Positions 42,869 to 51,800 are shown, numbered from the stretch's first letter. The stretch is DNA of 64,000 nt from Vagococcus acidifermentans (GCF_003987655.1 NZ_NGKC01000006.1:62001-126000), one strand, 5' to 3'. Made by a program: numbers and translations. Notes: generated by a model not told the origin, from the sequence alone.

Positions 42869-43246
42869 ATGAGCAACAAGCAAATCAACTCACAAAGTGC
42901 ACCAGCCGCTGTGGGGCCTTACTCGCATTCGGTGTTGGCGGGCAATACATTGTATGTATCAGGTCAATTGGGGCTAGACCCAGTGACAGGAGAATTGAAG
43001 ACAGATATTTCAACTCAGACAATTCAAGCGTTGGATAACTTGGGCAGCATCTTAACAACAGCAGGTATGTCTTACATTGACGTGGTCAAAACGACAATCT
43101 TTTTGACGGACATGTCGGATTTTGCGACCGTGAATGATATTTACGGCATTTATTTTTCCGAGGCATTACCGGCACGTTCCTGTATCCAAGTGTGTGAATT
43201 ACCAAAAGGCGGACTTGTGGAAGTTGAAGCTGTAGCCGTTAAGTAA
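42869..43246 (+). CDS. ridA: RidA family enamine/imine deaminase
   Basis: The 125-residue YjgF/YER057c-fold trimeric protein has GPYSHSV, YVSGQLGLDP, the catalytic-site Arg in PARSCIQV and the C-terminal VEVEAVAV. RidA hydrolyses 2-aminoacrylate to pyruvate and ammonia. YgeX forms 2-aminoacrylate as an intermediate, so the gene fits the pathway exactly, either for detoxification or as a true catabolic step. AAAGGGATG precedes its ATG. It is followed by a short hairpin and the permease. Confidence 0.94.
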   Translation: MSNKQINSQSAPAAVGPYSHSVLAGNTLYVSGQLGLDPVTGELKTDISTQTIQALDNLGSILTTAGMSYIDVVKTTIFLTDMSDFATVNDIYGIYFSEALPARSCIQVCELPKGGLVEVEAVAVK

Positions 43247-43265
43247 CTATTAGCGGCTGCACTGT

Positions 43266-43289
43266 CAGCTAAACTCAAAAATTTAGCTG
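43266..43289 (+). other. Intercistronic hairpin between ridA and the permease gene
   Basis: An 8-bp stem (43266-43273 with 43282-43289) with an A-rich loop and no U tract, so it is not a clear terminator. Confidence 0.45.
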
Positions 43290-43318
43290 CATACAATGAA
43301 TTGAAGGAGTGAGATTGC

Positions 43319-44647
43319 ATGAAAGAAGAGAAAGATGCACTGTTTAAGTATGATGACAAGCCGGCTTTAAAGGATATTATCCCCATGGGGCTCCAGCACG
43401 TGGTAGCCGCAGTTGTCGGAATTGTGACTCCAGGTATCATGATTGCCGGGGTGTCAGGATTGAATCAGAGTGATACGACATTGATGATTCAGACCTCACT
43501 GCTTTTTTCCGGTATTGCGACACTGGTACAGGTTTTTCAGCCGTTCGGCATTGTCGGCTCGCGTCTGCCGGTGATGATGGGGGCCAGTTTTGCCTACGTG
43601 CCGGTACTGATGACTATCGGAGCGGACTTTGGTATCGCAACGATTTTCGGCGCCCAACTGATTGGCGGAGTGGTTGTTATTTTAATCGGCTTTTTCATCA
43701 AAAAAATACGCATACTTTTTCCGCCATTAGTCACTGGGACAGTTATTTTGAGCATCGGGTTATCACTTTTTCCAGTAGCGATTAAATACATGGCTGGAGG
43801 CGCCAGCAGCGATAATTTCGGTTCTCTGCAAAATTGGCTCGTCGCACTCGTTACCTTTGGCATTGTTTTTTATCTTAATAATTTTTCAAAAGGAACTTTG
43901 AAACTAGCTTCCATACTTTGCGGCATGATTGTCGGTTATGTGTTAGCTCTTTTCCTGGGCATGGTAGATTTTGAGCCGATTAAAAATGCCTCGCTGTTTC
44001 AAGTGATAATGCCTGGACATTTCGGCCTGTCTTTTAAAGTCGTACCGATTTTTACATTAATCATTATGTTCATCGTTGATTCCGTGCAAGCCATCGGTCA
44101 ATTTACAGCAACAACAGTCGGTGCAATGGACAGGGAACCGACTGACAAAGAATTGTCCGGCGGGATTATGGGAAGCGGATTGACCAACGTCATTGGCGGC
44201 TTTTTCGGCTCAGTTCCGGTGGCGACGTTCGGACAGAATGTCGGCCTGGTTTCTGTGACAAAGGTCATTAATAAGTATGTGTTTGCTTTTGCTTCAGCGG
44301 TATTGATTATTGCAGGTGTTGTGCCTAAAATTGCCGCTGTGTTGACGACGATCCCTCAACCAGTTATAGGCGGTGCGACAATTTCCGTCTTTGCCACCAT
44401 CTCTATGACTGGAATCCGCATGATATCTTCCCAAAAGCTGACGCCGGAAAATACCGCGGTTGTCGGTCTGTCACTGGCATTTGGTGTCGGTGTCGCATTA
44501 TCTGCCGGCTGTTTGAACGGCTTTCCGGCATGGGTTGACACGATTTTCGGCAGTTCGGAAGTCATTTTAACGACACTTGCGGCGGTCCTGTTTAATTTGA
44601 TACTGAATCACGGCAAACGCAGCAAAGAAAAAACCGAACCGGCTTAA
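43319..44647 (+). CDS. NCS2 family purine permease (xanthine/urate type)
   Basis: The 442-residue nucleobase:cation symporter-2 protein has about 12-14 helices. The substrate motifs are visible: QVFQPFG with GSRLPVMMGASFAYVP in the first half, then the SVQAIGQFTATT region and FGQNVGLVSVTKV (the QNxG signature). Purine-specific members such as PbuX, UacT and UapA share these. Location between the urate-degrading genes and the Mo hydroxylase system makes urate or xanthine the likely cargo. AAGGAGTGAG precedes the ATG. Confidence 0.92.
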   Translation: MKEEKDALFKYDDKPALKDIIPMGLQHVVAAVVGIVTPGIMIAGVSGLNQSDTTLMIQTSLLFSGIATLVQVFQPFGIVGSRLPVMMGASFAYVPVLMTIGADFGIATIFGAQLIGGVVVILIGFFIKKIRILFPPLVTGTVILSIGLSLFPVAIKYMAGGASSDNFGSLQNWLVALVTFGIVFYLNNFSKGTLKLASILCGMIVGYVLALFLGMVDFEPIKNASLFQVIMPGHFGLSFKVVPIFTLIIMFIVDSVQAIGQFTATTVGAMDREPTDKELSGGIMGSGLTNVIGGFFGSVPVATFGQNVGLVSVTKVINKYVFAFASAVLIIAGVVPKIAAVLTTIPQPVIGGATISVFATISMTGIRMISSQKLTPENTAVVGLSLAFGVGVALSAGCLNGFPAWVDTIFGSSEVILTTLAAVLFNLILNHGKRSKEKTEPA

Positions 44648-44776
44648 GACAGACATTCTGGGCGGCAGTTGCTTGACAATCAATGACAAAGGCTGGACTT
44701 GTTTTTGAAAATCGTTATCTAAATTTGAGGTATAGCTGTGTTGCGATGATTTTTGATAAGGGAGGGGATGGTTGTC

Positions 44777-45139
44777 GTGACAGATCATGAGAAAAGGTTT
44801 GGTTACTCGTTAAACCTGAAACTAAGTACGGATAAGCCTTTTTTTGGCCCAGGTGTCATTGAATTGCTGGACAGAATCTGTGAAACGAAATCGATAAATT
44901 CTGCTGCGAAAGGGATGGGGATGTCTTATAATAAAGCGTGGCGAATTTTAAAACGGGCGGAACAGGAAATCGGCTACCCGCTGATTATCACGAATATCGG
45001 CGGAGCCAATGGCGGCGGCTCGATTGTTACAGAGGAAGGCAAATGTTTGATGAAAAAGTACCAGTTATTTCAACAGAAAACGTATGAAGTGGTCGATGAA
45101 TATTTTAATGATATTTTTGCGAAAGAACTTGAATGGTAA
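44777..45139 (+). CDS. ModE-like winged-helix regulator
   Basis: The 120-residue protein corresponds to the ModE N-terminal (LysR-like) DNA-binding domain alone: PFFGPGVIELLDRICETKSINSAAKGMGMSYNKAWRILKRAE, then the wing NIGGANGGGSIVTEEG. The molybdate-binding TOBE domains are missing, so it senses something else or works with a partner. It lies between the permease and the xdhC gene, suggesting local control of the molybdenum hydroxylase part. GTG 44777 has a good distance to GGAGGGG (44761-44767); ATG 44768 directly abuts the site. Confidence 0.85.
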   Translation: MTDHEKRFGYSLNLKLSTDKPFFGPGVIELLDRICETKSINSAAKGMGMSYNKAWRILKRAEQEIGYPLIITNIGGANGGGSIVTEEGKCLMKKYQLFQQKTYEVVDEYFNDIFAKELEW

Positions 45140-45161
45140 GCATAAGGAGAAGTTTGAACCA

Positions 45162-46193
45162 ATGAATAAAGCAATTGTGGATTTATTAACCAAATGTGTA
45201 CGTGAAGGCATACCAGCCGTGCTGATGACTGTTGTCAAAACTATAGGCTCGACGCCCAGAAGCAGCGGTGCAAAACTATTGCTGTCAGCCGCAGGAGAAC
45301 AAGCAGGAACAATCGGCGGCGGTGCGATTGAACACCAGTCGCTTGTGCATGCCCGCATTTGTCTTGATGAGCAAAAAAATGAGGTAAAAAAATTCATTTT
45401 ATCACCAAACCGCGAAGATGATATCGGCATGGTCTGCGGCGGGACGGCATTTGTGCTGTTTCAATTTTTAGATACAACTTCCCGTCCTGTCATAAAATTG
45501 CGTGATGTGCTCCAGCTTCAGAAACAGGTCGACCGCAAAGCCTGGCTGGTCACCCGCGTGGCATCACAACAAGTCAGTTCTTTTTCATTAGTTGAAGAAA
45601 CACAGGGCTGGACAGGGCAGCCATTTCCAGAACTGAAGAAAGATGCTTTTAAAGCGGGCTGTCACAGTGAACAAATCGGTGAAACAACCTATTACATCGA
45701 CGAAATTTCATTAAGCGACAGAGTGGTGATTTTTGGTTGCGGTCACGTGTCGCAAGCACTGGCTGCTGTGCTGTCTACACTGGACTTTGATTGCACGGTT
45801 GTTGACGACCGTCAAGAGTATGTGTCAAAAGAGCGATTTCCAACAGCTGGCGAATTGATTTGCGGCGATTTTCATGCAATCGACTCACTCGTGACAGTAT
45901 CAACAGATGACTACGCTATTGTAATGACAAGAGGGCATAAGCTGGACTTTTGCGTCCTGACTCAATTGCTGGAACTGTCGCCCTTCTATATAGGTGTGAT
46001 GGGAAGCAAACGGAAAGTAGCGATCCAGAAACAGAAGCTAGCAGAGGATGGTTTTTCAGAGACACAAATCGAACGTGTCAACATGCCGATAGGTTTAGAC
46101 ATCGGTGCTGAAACACCTGAAGAATTAGCCATCAGTATTGCCGGAGAGTTGATTCAAAAAAGGTCTGAACAAAAACTGTTGGACAGAAAGTGA
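45162..46193 (+). CDS. xdhC: XdhC/CoxI family molybdenum hydroxylase maturation protein
   Basis: This 343-residue protein has the N-terminal XdhC/CoxI motif AVLMTVVKTIGSTPRSSGAKLL and GTIGGGAIEHQ, with GMVCGGTAFV after it. A C-terminal Rossmann domain follows (VVIFGCGHVSQALAAVL about 190-205; VMTRGHKLD; GVMGSKRK). XdhC proteins bind molybdenum cofactor and help insert the terminal sulfur (or selenium) into the hydroxylase encoded next. GGAG precedes ATG 45162; an in-frame extension to 45084 overlaps the regulator and is not supported. Confidence 0.92.
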   Translation: MNKAIVDLLTKCVREGIPAVLMTVVKTIGSTPRSSGAKLLLSAAGEQAGTIGGGAIEHQSLVHARICLDEQKNEVKKFILSPNREDDIGMVCGGTAFVLFQFLDTTSRPVIKLRDVLQLQKQVDRKAWLVTRVASQQVSSFSLVEETQGWTGQPFPELKKDAFKAGCHSEQIGETTYYIDEISLSDRVVIFGCGHVSQALAAVLSTLDFDCTVVDDRQEYVSKERFPTAGELICGDFHAIDSLVTVSTDDYAIVMTRGHKLDFCVLTQLLELSPFYIGVMGSKRKVAIQKQKLAEDGFSETQIERVNMPIGLDIGAETPEELAISIAGELIQKRSEQKLLDRK

Positions 46194-46268
46194 TAAAAGA
46201 GACTATCATCTTTCTGTTACAATAAACATGATATTAGACTAATTAATAGGAAGTGGGGAGAATAGTTC

Positions 46269-48848
46269 ATGTATTCAATAACCATCAACGGTAAGGTTGA
46301 AACGTCAACAGTCAATAAAACTTTGTTGGAGTTTCTCAGGGATGATTTAGGTTTGACAGGAACGAAAGATGCGTGTGCATCGGGTCAGTGCGGTGCCTGT
46401 TCAGTTCTGATTAACGGCAGAGTGTCAAATGCCTGTTTGTTCAAATTAGAGAAGCTGGAAGGTAAAGAAGTCCTGACGATTGAAGGGTTGAGCGAGAGGC
46501 AAAAAGAAGTTTATGCATACGCATTCGCAGAAACCGGGGCGGTGCAATGCGGTTTTTGTATTCCAGGTATGGTTTTGGCGGCACAGGGACTTATTAATAA
46601 GAAGCCGGACCCAAGTGATAGTGATGTCAGAAAGGCGATTCGCGGCAATATCTGCCGGTGTACTGGCTATGTCAAAATCATTGAGGCGATTAAACTGGCA
46701 GCCAAACTATTCAGAGAAAATCTTGCCATTCCGGAAAATAGTGCCAGTGGCAAGCTGGGCACTGATTTTCATCGCGTGGATGCAGTTGAAAAAACATTGG
46801 GGACAGGTAAGTATGTGGATGACATTGTGGTAGAAGGGATGCTTCATGCGTCAGCAGTCCGCACCAAATACCCTCGCGCCCGGGTGTTGGCAATAGACAG
46901 CAGTCAGGCATTGGCGCATCCGGATTGTGAAGCCGTACTGACAGCAGATGACGTACCCGGCAACAATAAAATCGGCCACTTGGAGTTTATTTCTGACTGG
47001 GACGTTATGATTCGCGTGGGCGATATTACCAGATATGTCGGTGATGCGGTAGCATTGGTCGTATCGAAGAAAAAAGAAACACTGGAAGAAATAAAAGAGC
47101 TTGTTCAGGTGTCCTATGAAGAATTGGAGCCTCTCACAAGTCCGGAACAGGCACTTGCGGAAGGCGCACCGAACATCCATGAAAAGGGCAATATTTTATC
47201 TCATGAACGCCTGATTCGGGGAGATGCTGATGAAGTGATTGCCCGGTCCAAGCATGTTGTGACTCAGCACTACTCTGTCCCGATCAATGAGCACGCCTTC
47301 ATGGAGCCGGAGTGCGCGATCGCCATGCCGGAAGGCGAAAACGGCCTGCTGTTATATACAGCCGGACAAAGCATCTACGATGAACAGCGCGAAGTTGCCA
47401 GAATGTTGGGTGTGGACAAAGAACAGATTCATGTTCAAGGAAAACTGGTCGGCGGAGGCTTTGGCGGTAAGGAAGACATGAGCGTCCAGCACCACGCGGC
47501 ACTGGCAGCCTGGTGTTTGCAAAAGCCTGTGAAAGTTCTGTTTACTCGTCAGGAAAGCATCATGATCCACCCTAAACGCCATGCTATGGAAATGACCTTT
47601 ACGACAGCCTGTGATGAGAACGGGTACTTGACTGCCATGAAAGCGGTTATCGTTTCGGATACGGGGGCGTATGCGTCGCTGGGCGGTCCTGTTCTGCAAA
47701 GAGCATGTACCCACGCCGCCGGTCCTTACAAATATCAGGCCATTGACATAGAGGGCACTGCTGTGTACACCAACAATCCTCCTGCCGGCGCATTTAGAGG
47801 ATTCGGTGTAAGTCAATCGGCATTTTCAACAGAAAGCAACCTGAATATTCTGGCTGACAAGGTCGGTATTTCACCTTGGGAAATTCGTTATCGCAATGCT
47901 GTCGCTCCGGGAGACAGTCTGCCGAACGGGCAAATCGTTTCCGGCAATGCAGCTTTGAAAGAATGTCTTGAAGCGGTCAAAGAAGAGTATGAGTCGGCTG
48001 AGTTTGCCGGCATCGCGAGCTTTTATAAAAACAGCGGTATCGGTGTTGGTTTGCCGGATGTCGGCCGTTGCATCGTTTCGGTAGAGGAAGGAAAAATCCA
48101 TCTCCGGACAAGTGCGGCGTGTATTGGACAAGGAATGGCGACAGTCACTACTCAAGTTGCCGTTGAAACGCTGAATGTGCCGGCAGACATGATTGTGGCG
48201 GAAGCGCCGGACACAAGACGGACACCTGACTCAGGAACGACAACAGCTTCACGGCAGTCGCTATTCACTGGCGAGGCGACCCGCAGAGCATGCCAGCAGC
48301 TGCGTTATGAGCTGGATATGGGGCGCACACTGGATGATTTAGAAGGTCAGGAGTTTTACGGGGAATACTCGGCTAAAACAGATCCGTTGATTAATGACAA
48401 AAAGCACCCGGTCAGTCATGCAGGATACGGTTATGCGGCAGAAGTTGTCACATTGAAAGCTGACGGAAAGCTGGAAAAAATAGTCGCTGCCTACGATATG
48501 GGGCAAGTTGTCAATCCTAAAGCGGCAGAGGGACAAATCGAAGGCGGCATCGTCATGGGGATGGGTTATGCCCTCACCGAAAAATTTGATATGACAAACG
48601 GCTACGTGGATGCGAAATACGGTACTCTCGGATTGACGCGGGCGGTTGACGTGCCTCCGATTGAAATCAAGCTGGTCCAAGCAAAGGACATTCACGAGGG
48701 GTTGGCATATGGCATCAAAGGGGTTGGCGAGTTGGCTACGATTCCGACCGCACCAGCAATTGCCGGAGCATACTTCAGTATGGACAAGCAGTTGAGACCG
48801 GTACTGCCGCTGGCTGACACCCCTTACCAAAAAAAGAAAAAGAAATAA
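46269..48848 (+). CDS. Selenium-dependent xanthine dehydrogenase-type molybdenum hydroxylase
   Basis: The 859-residue protein fuses a two-cluster [2Fe-2S] domain (Cys36, 41, 44, 56; Cys94, 97, 129, 131) to the molybdopterin domains (about 165-855). The latter show VGGGFGGKED, AFRGFGVSQ, a GQGMATVTTQ loop and the catalytic-type Glu in GIKGVGELATIP. There is no FAD domain and no separate FAD subunit in the locus, unlike classic xanthine dehydrogenase. This layout and the neighbouring yqeB/yqeC/mocA genes match the selenium-dependent hydroxylases that carry labile, non-cotranslational selenium. Substrate: xanthine or a related purine. GTGGGGAG precedes the ATG. Confidence 0.93.
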   Translation: MYSITINGKVETSTVNKTLLEFLRDDLGLTGTKDACASGQCGACSVLINGRVSNACLFKLEKLEGKEVLTIEGLSERQKEVYAYAFAETGAVQCGFCIPGMVLAAQGLINKKPDPSDSDVRKAIRGNICRCTGYVKIIEAIKLAAKLFRENLAIPENSASGKLGTDFHRVDAVEKTLGTGKYVDDIVVEGMLHASAVRTKYPRARVLAIDSSQALAHPDCEAVLTADDVPGNNKIGHLEFISDWDVMIRVGDITRYVGDAVALVVSKKKETLEEIKELVQVSYEELEPLTSPEQALAEGAPNIHEKGNILSHERLIRGDADEVIARSKHVVTQHYSVPINEHAFMEPECAIAMPEGENGLLLYTAGQSIYDEQREVARMLGVDKEQIHVQGKLVGGGFGGKEDMSVQHHAALAAWCLQKPVKVLFTRQESIMIHPKRHAMEMTFTTACDENGYLTAMKAVIVSDTGAYASLGGPVLQRACTHAAGPYKYQAIDIEGTAVYTNNPPAGAFRGFGVSQSAFSTESNLNILADKVGISPWEIRYRNAVAPGDSLPNGQIVSGNAALKECLEAVKEEYESAEFAGIASFYKNSGIGVGLPDVGRCIVSVEEGKIHLRTSAACIGQGMATVTTQVAVETLNVPADMIVAEAPDTRRTPDSGTTTASRQSLFTGEATRRACQQLRYELDMGRTLDDLEGQEFYGEYSAKTDPLINDKKHPVSHAGYGYAAEVVTLKADGKLEKIVAAYDMGQVVNPKAAEGQIEGGIVMGMGYALTEKFDMTNGYVDAKYGTLGLTRAVDVPPIEIKLVQAKDIHEGLAYGIKGVGELATIPTAPAIAGAYFSMDKQLRPVLPLADTPYQKKKKK

Positions 48849-48956
48849 CTGACAAATAAACTGCTGTGCTAGTCGTGAAAAGCTTCGGCCGGATTTACGA
48901 TTTGCCGATGTTTTTCGCGACGCATTGTGGTATCCTGTTGATAAGGAGAGCAGACA

Positions 48957-49565
48957 ATGAGTAAAGTTAGCATCATTATTTTAGCCTCTGGTCTTTCCAA
49001 ACGACTGGCATGCAATAAGTTGTTTTTACCCTATCAAGGCTTGACTTTTATTGAGCATACATTCAGGCTAGTCCAACAAGTGTCTGCTGTTGAAAAGCTG
49101 CTGGTCATTTCACCGGAAAATGCTGCTGGAGTATCCGTACCCGAGCAGATAAAAGTCATTTTCAATCATGAAGCCGAGACCGGACAAAGTGCAGCTGTAC
49201 GTTTAGGGGTCAGTCATGCCACCGGCGACAGCTATTTGTTTTTACCAATCGACCAGCCGCTGCTGTCAGCCGCCTTACTCAATCGTATCGTTAATGCTTC
49301 GGAGGAACATCGTATTGTCGTACCAGTGGATGAAACAGGGCAAGTCGGCAGTCCGGCAAGTTTCGGCAAGAGATTCAGGGCTGAACTGCTGCAGCTGACG
49401 GGCGATAAGGGCGGCAAGGAAATCCGCGACAACAACAAGTCGTCATGGTACTGCATCAATACTACCAGCCGTCAACTGATGGATGTGGACACACAAACTG
49501 ACTTCCGAAAATTGATTGCACTTGCTGCTGAAGACAAAAAGGATGGTATCGTATGCGGCCGTTAG
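48957..49565 (+). CDS. mocA: Molybdenum cofactor cytidylyltransferase (MocA)
   Basis: The 202-residue nucleotidyltransferase converts molybdopterin to the cytosine dinucleotide form needed by hydroxylases. The CTP-binding signature LASGLSKRLACNKLFLP is at the N-terminus (family LAAGxSxRMGxNK; the second Gly position is Cys here). GQSAAVRLG and LPIDQPLL (metal-binding Asp) follow. AAGGAG precedes the ATG. Its end overlaps the start of yqeC by 13 bp. Confidence 0.88.
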   Translation: MSKVSIIILASGLSKRLACNKLFLPYQGLTFIEHTFRLVQQVSAVEKLLVISPENAAGVSVPEQIKVIFNHEAETGQSAAVRLGVSHATGDSYLFLPIDQPLLSAALLNRIVNASEEHRIVVPVDETGQVGSPASFGKRFRAELLQLTGDKGGKEIRDNNKSSWYCINTTSRQLMDVDTQTDFRKLIALAAEDKKDGIVCGR

Positions 49566-50308
49566 TTGATTGTTTTCAGTTAAAAAAACGTGAGATTATT
49601 TCGCTGGTCGGCAGCGGCGGCAAAACAACCTTGTTATGGCACTTGGCAGGTCGTTTGTCTGATGAAGCGCTACTCATTACAACAACGACCCATATCGGCT
49701 ACCCGTTCCCGCCTTTCAGGGACATCTCCTTTTATCCCGGCTCTGTCTCGAAGGAACAGGTGGCAAGCGGAATCACTGTTGTCGGAAAAGTTTTGCCGGG
49801 AAAATCGAAAATAACTTCCTTGCCTTTATCGCAATTGCGGGAAATTGTCCCATTATTTCAAAAGGTTGTGATGGAATGTGACGGTTCCAAAACACTGCCG
49901 CTAAAAGCTTGGAAAAGTTATGAACCGGTGATTATCCCGGAAACGACGATGACAGTGGGGATTCTCCCTTTGACAGTAATCGGGCGGCCGGTTTCAGAAG
50001 GGACTGTGCACCGGCTGGCACTGTTTGCAAAGGATTTTGAGGTTTCTTTAGGCGACCCTATCAGTGCAGAGCTTCTTGCCCGAATCGCGACACATGACAA
50101 TGGCCTTTTCAGGGAGGGCGCCGGTCAACGTATCCTATTTTTAAACCAGGCCGATGTTAACGAAAATGCGTTGCAACAAGCCGTCCGTATAGCAGAACTG
50201 TCTTCAAAAAAAAGGGCCGGTATCGACAAAATCATTGCAGGGAGCGCACAAAAGGGACAGGGGGTGATTCTTTGGGAGAAAAACGAGTCAACACCGGTCA
50301 GCTTGTAA
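49553..50308 (+). CDS. yqeC: YqeC, selenium cofactor biosynthesis protein
   Basis: The 251-residue putative nucleotide-binding protein has a P-loop-like SLVGSGGKTTLLWHLA near residue 22, TTTTHIG, and the MECDGSKTLPLKAW segment typical of YqeC. The family is a marker of the labile-selenium molybdenum hydroxylase trait; the reaction is unknown. It overlaps mocA by 13 bp and yqeB by 37 bp, so all three are translationally linked. Confidence 0.9.
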   Translation: MRPLVDCFQLKKREIISLVGSGGKTTLLWHLAGRLSDEALLITTTTHIGYPFPPFRDISFYPGSVSKEQVASGITVVGKVLPGKSKITSLPLSQLREIVPLFQKVVMECDGSKTLPLKAWKSYEPVIIPETTMTVGILPLTVIGRPVSEGTVHRLALFAKDFEVSLGDPISAELLARIATHDNGLFREGAGQRILFLNQADVNENALQQAVRIAELSSKKRAGIDKIIAGSAQKGQGVILWEKNESTPVSL

Positions 50309-51092
50309 TCGTTCGGGGCGGCGGCGATTTGGCTACGGGCGTCGTCCAGAAACTTTGGCGCTGCGGCTTTCTGGTCATTGTGCTGGAAGTTGCAAAACCG
50401 CTAGCTATCAGACGCACTGTTTCCATTTCCACAGCTATTGAATATGGCGAGTATCAGGTTGAGGACGTGCCGGCTGTGTACGCTGCCGACAGTGAAATGT
50501 GCCAGGAGATACTGTCCTCCGGAAAAGTTCCGGTATTAATTGATGAAGAAGGTGCAGTGATTGAAAAGCTGAAACCGGCGTATGTCATAGATGCTATCAT
50601 GGCCAAAAAAATCTTGGTACATCTAAAGCAATGGCGCCTTTCGTTGTAGCTTTGGGTCCAGGGTTCAGTGCTCCGGATGAAGTAGATGTGGTTGTAGAGA
50701 CCATGCGGGGGCACAACTTAGGAAGGTTGATTTTTCAAGGCACAGCTTTGCCGAATACCGGTATCCCTGGATTAATTGCCAGCAAGAGTTCGGAACGCGT
50801 GATTCATGCACCCGTGTCAGGCCGCATTAGCCATAATAAAAAAATAGGTGATTCTGTTTTGGCGGGAGACACTCTTTTCAGTATCGCTGGTCAAAACGTG
50901 ACAGCTCCTATATCCGGCGTGTTGAGAGGTCTCATCTCTGAAAATGTCCGGATAACTGAGGGATTAAAAGTAGCTGACATAGACCCTCGCCTTGAAGAAA
51001 AAATGAACTGCTTCACAATTTCTGATAAAGCAAGGGCGTTAGGCGGCGCTGTTTTGGAAGCGGTGTGTATGCAAAGAAAAAGATATGGGTAG
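50272..51092 (+). pseudogene. yqeB: YqeB (EF2563-type selenium-dependent hydroxylase system protein), frameshifted in a poly-A run
   Basis: The first frame runs from TTG 50272 (AGGGGGTG upstream) to a stop at 50647-50649; the second carries the rest up to 51092 (from MAPFVVALGPGF on). Family proteins have both in one chain of about 270 residues. The break is at a run of seven A (50605-50611) after ATCATGGCC. With eight A the sequence would read through as AKKNLGTSKAMAPFVVALGPG, fitting the family. So one A is missing: a true mutation, a sequencing error, or a site for -1 frameshifting or polymerase slippage. N-terminal motif VRGGGDLATGV and C-terminal biotinyl/lipoyl-like HAPVSGRI segment are intact. 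Confidence 0.85.
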
Positions 51093-51138
51093 AAACTAAA
51101 CAGAAAAAATTTTTTTTCGCCTGAATATTATTGTAGTT

Positions 51139-51167
51139 TTGACATGATATGGTATAGTATATTTATA
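51139..51167 (+). promoter_or_regulatory. Likely promoter of the flavodoxin-PFOR operon
   Basis: TTGACA (51139-51144) is a consensus -35; TTTATA (51162-51167) follows at 17 bp. A leader of about 125 nt precedes the flavodoxin gene and includes an imperfect repeat around 51190-51222 (TTCTTTTTATGA / TCATAAAAAGAA). Confidence 0.6.
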
Positions 51168-51190
51168 GATTGTAACGGGTTTCTAAAGTT

Positions 51191-51221
51191 CTTTTTATGA
51201 GCGTTTTCATAAAAAGAATGC
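51191..51221 (+). other. Leader hairpin before the flavodoxin gene
   Basis: The sequence TTCTTTTTATGA, a short GCGTTT loop and TCATAAAAAGAA form a perfect 12-bp stem in the leader. No U tract follows directly, so a regulatory or stabilising role is more likely than termination. Confidence 0.55.
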
Positions 51222-51300
51222 CGCATTGATTTGTCCATTTTTCAGCTGCATTTGCTGCTGAATAGGTATAATTATTTTTGGAAAGAAAGGAAAGTTGATT

Positions 51301-51744
51301 ATGACACTAGCGAAAATTGTTTATGCAAGTATGACAGGTAACACCGAAGAAATTTCTGAAATCATCGAAGAAAAACTGCAAGAGGCTGGGGCAGAAGTCG
51401 AACGTGAAGAATGTTCGGACGTGGATGAGGATTTCTTCGAGGATGCAGATATTTGTATTGTAGCAACCTACACATACGGCGAAGGTGACTTGCCTTTTGA
51501 ATTCGAAGATTTCTTTGATGAATTAGGCGAACAGGATTTAGATGGCAAAATTTACGGTGTTGTTGGTTCTGGGGATAAGGAATATGGTGAATTCTATTGT
51601 AAATCAGCTCATGATTTTGTGGAAGAATTTGAGAAAACCGGTGCCAAAAAAGGTGCTGAAACAGTAGAAATCGAAAATAATGCTGAAGACGAAGACATTG
51701 AATTGCTCCAGAAATTTGTAGACGATTTAATGGCAAACGTTTAA
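51301..51744 (+). CDS. Flavodoxin
   Basis: The 147-residue acidic FMN protein has the phosphate-binding SMTGNTEEI (about 10-18), the TYTYGEGDLP loop around the flavin and GSGDKEYGEFYC. Size and sequence are those of short-chain flavodoxins. It is a one-electron carrier and the first gene of an operon with NfnA-like, NfnB-like and pyruvate:ferredoxin oxidoreductase genes, so it probably accepts electrons from PFOR. GGAAAG precedes ATG 51301. A hairpin follows. Confidence 0.94.
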   Translation: MTLAKIVYASMTGNTEEISEIIEEKLQEAGAEVEREECSDVDEDFFEDADICIVATYTYGEGDLPFEFEDFFDELGEQDLDGKIYGVVGSGDKEYGEFYCKSAHDFVEEFEKTGAKKGAETVEIENNAEDEDIELLQKFVDDLMANV

Positions 51745-51754
51745 GGAACCACAG

Positions 51755-51784
51755 GAAATTGGCGTAATATGCCAATTTCTTCTT
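51755..51784 (+). terminator. Hairpin with short T-rich tail after flavodoxin (leaky terminator?)
   Basis: A 9-bp stem (51755-51763 with 51771-51779), a 7-nt loop and TTCTT. It could raise flavodoxin expression over the downstream genes. Confidence 0.6.
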
Positions 51785-51800
51785 AGAAGGGAGTTTGTTT

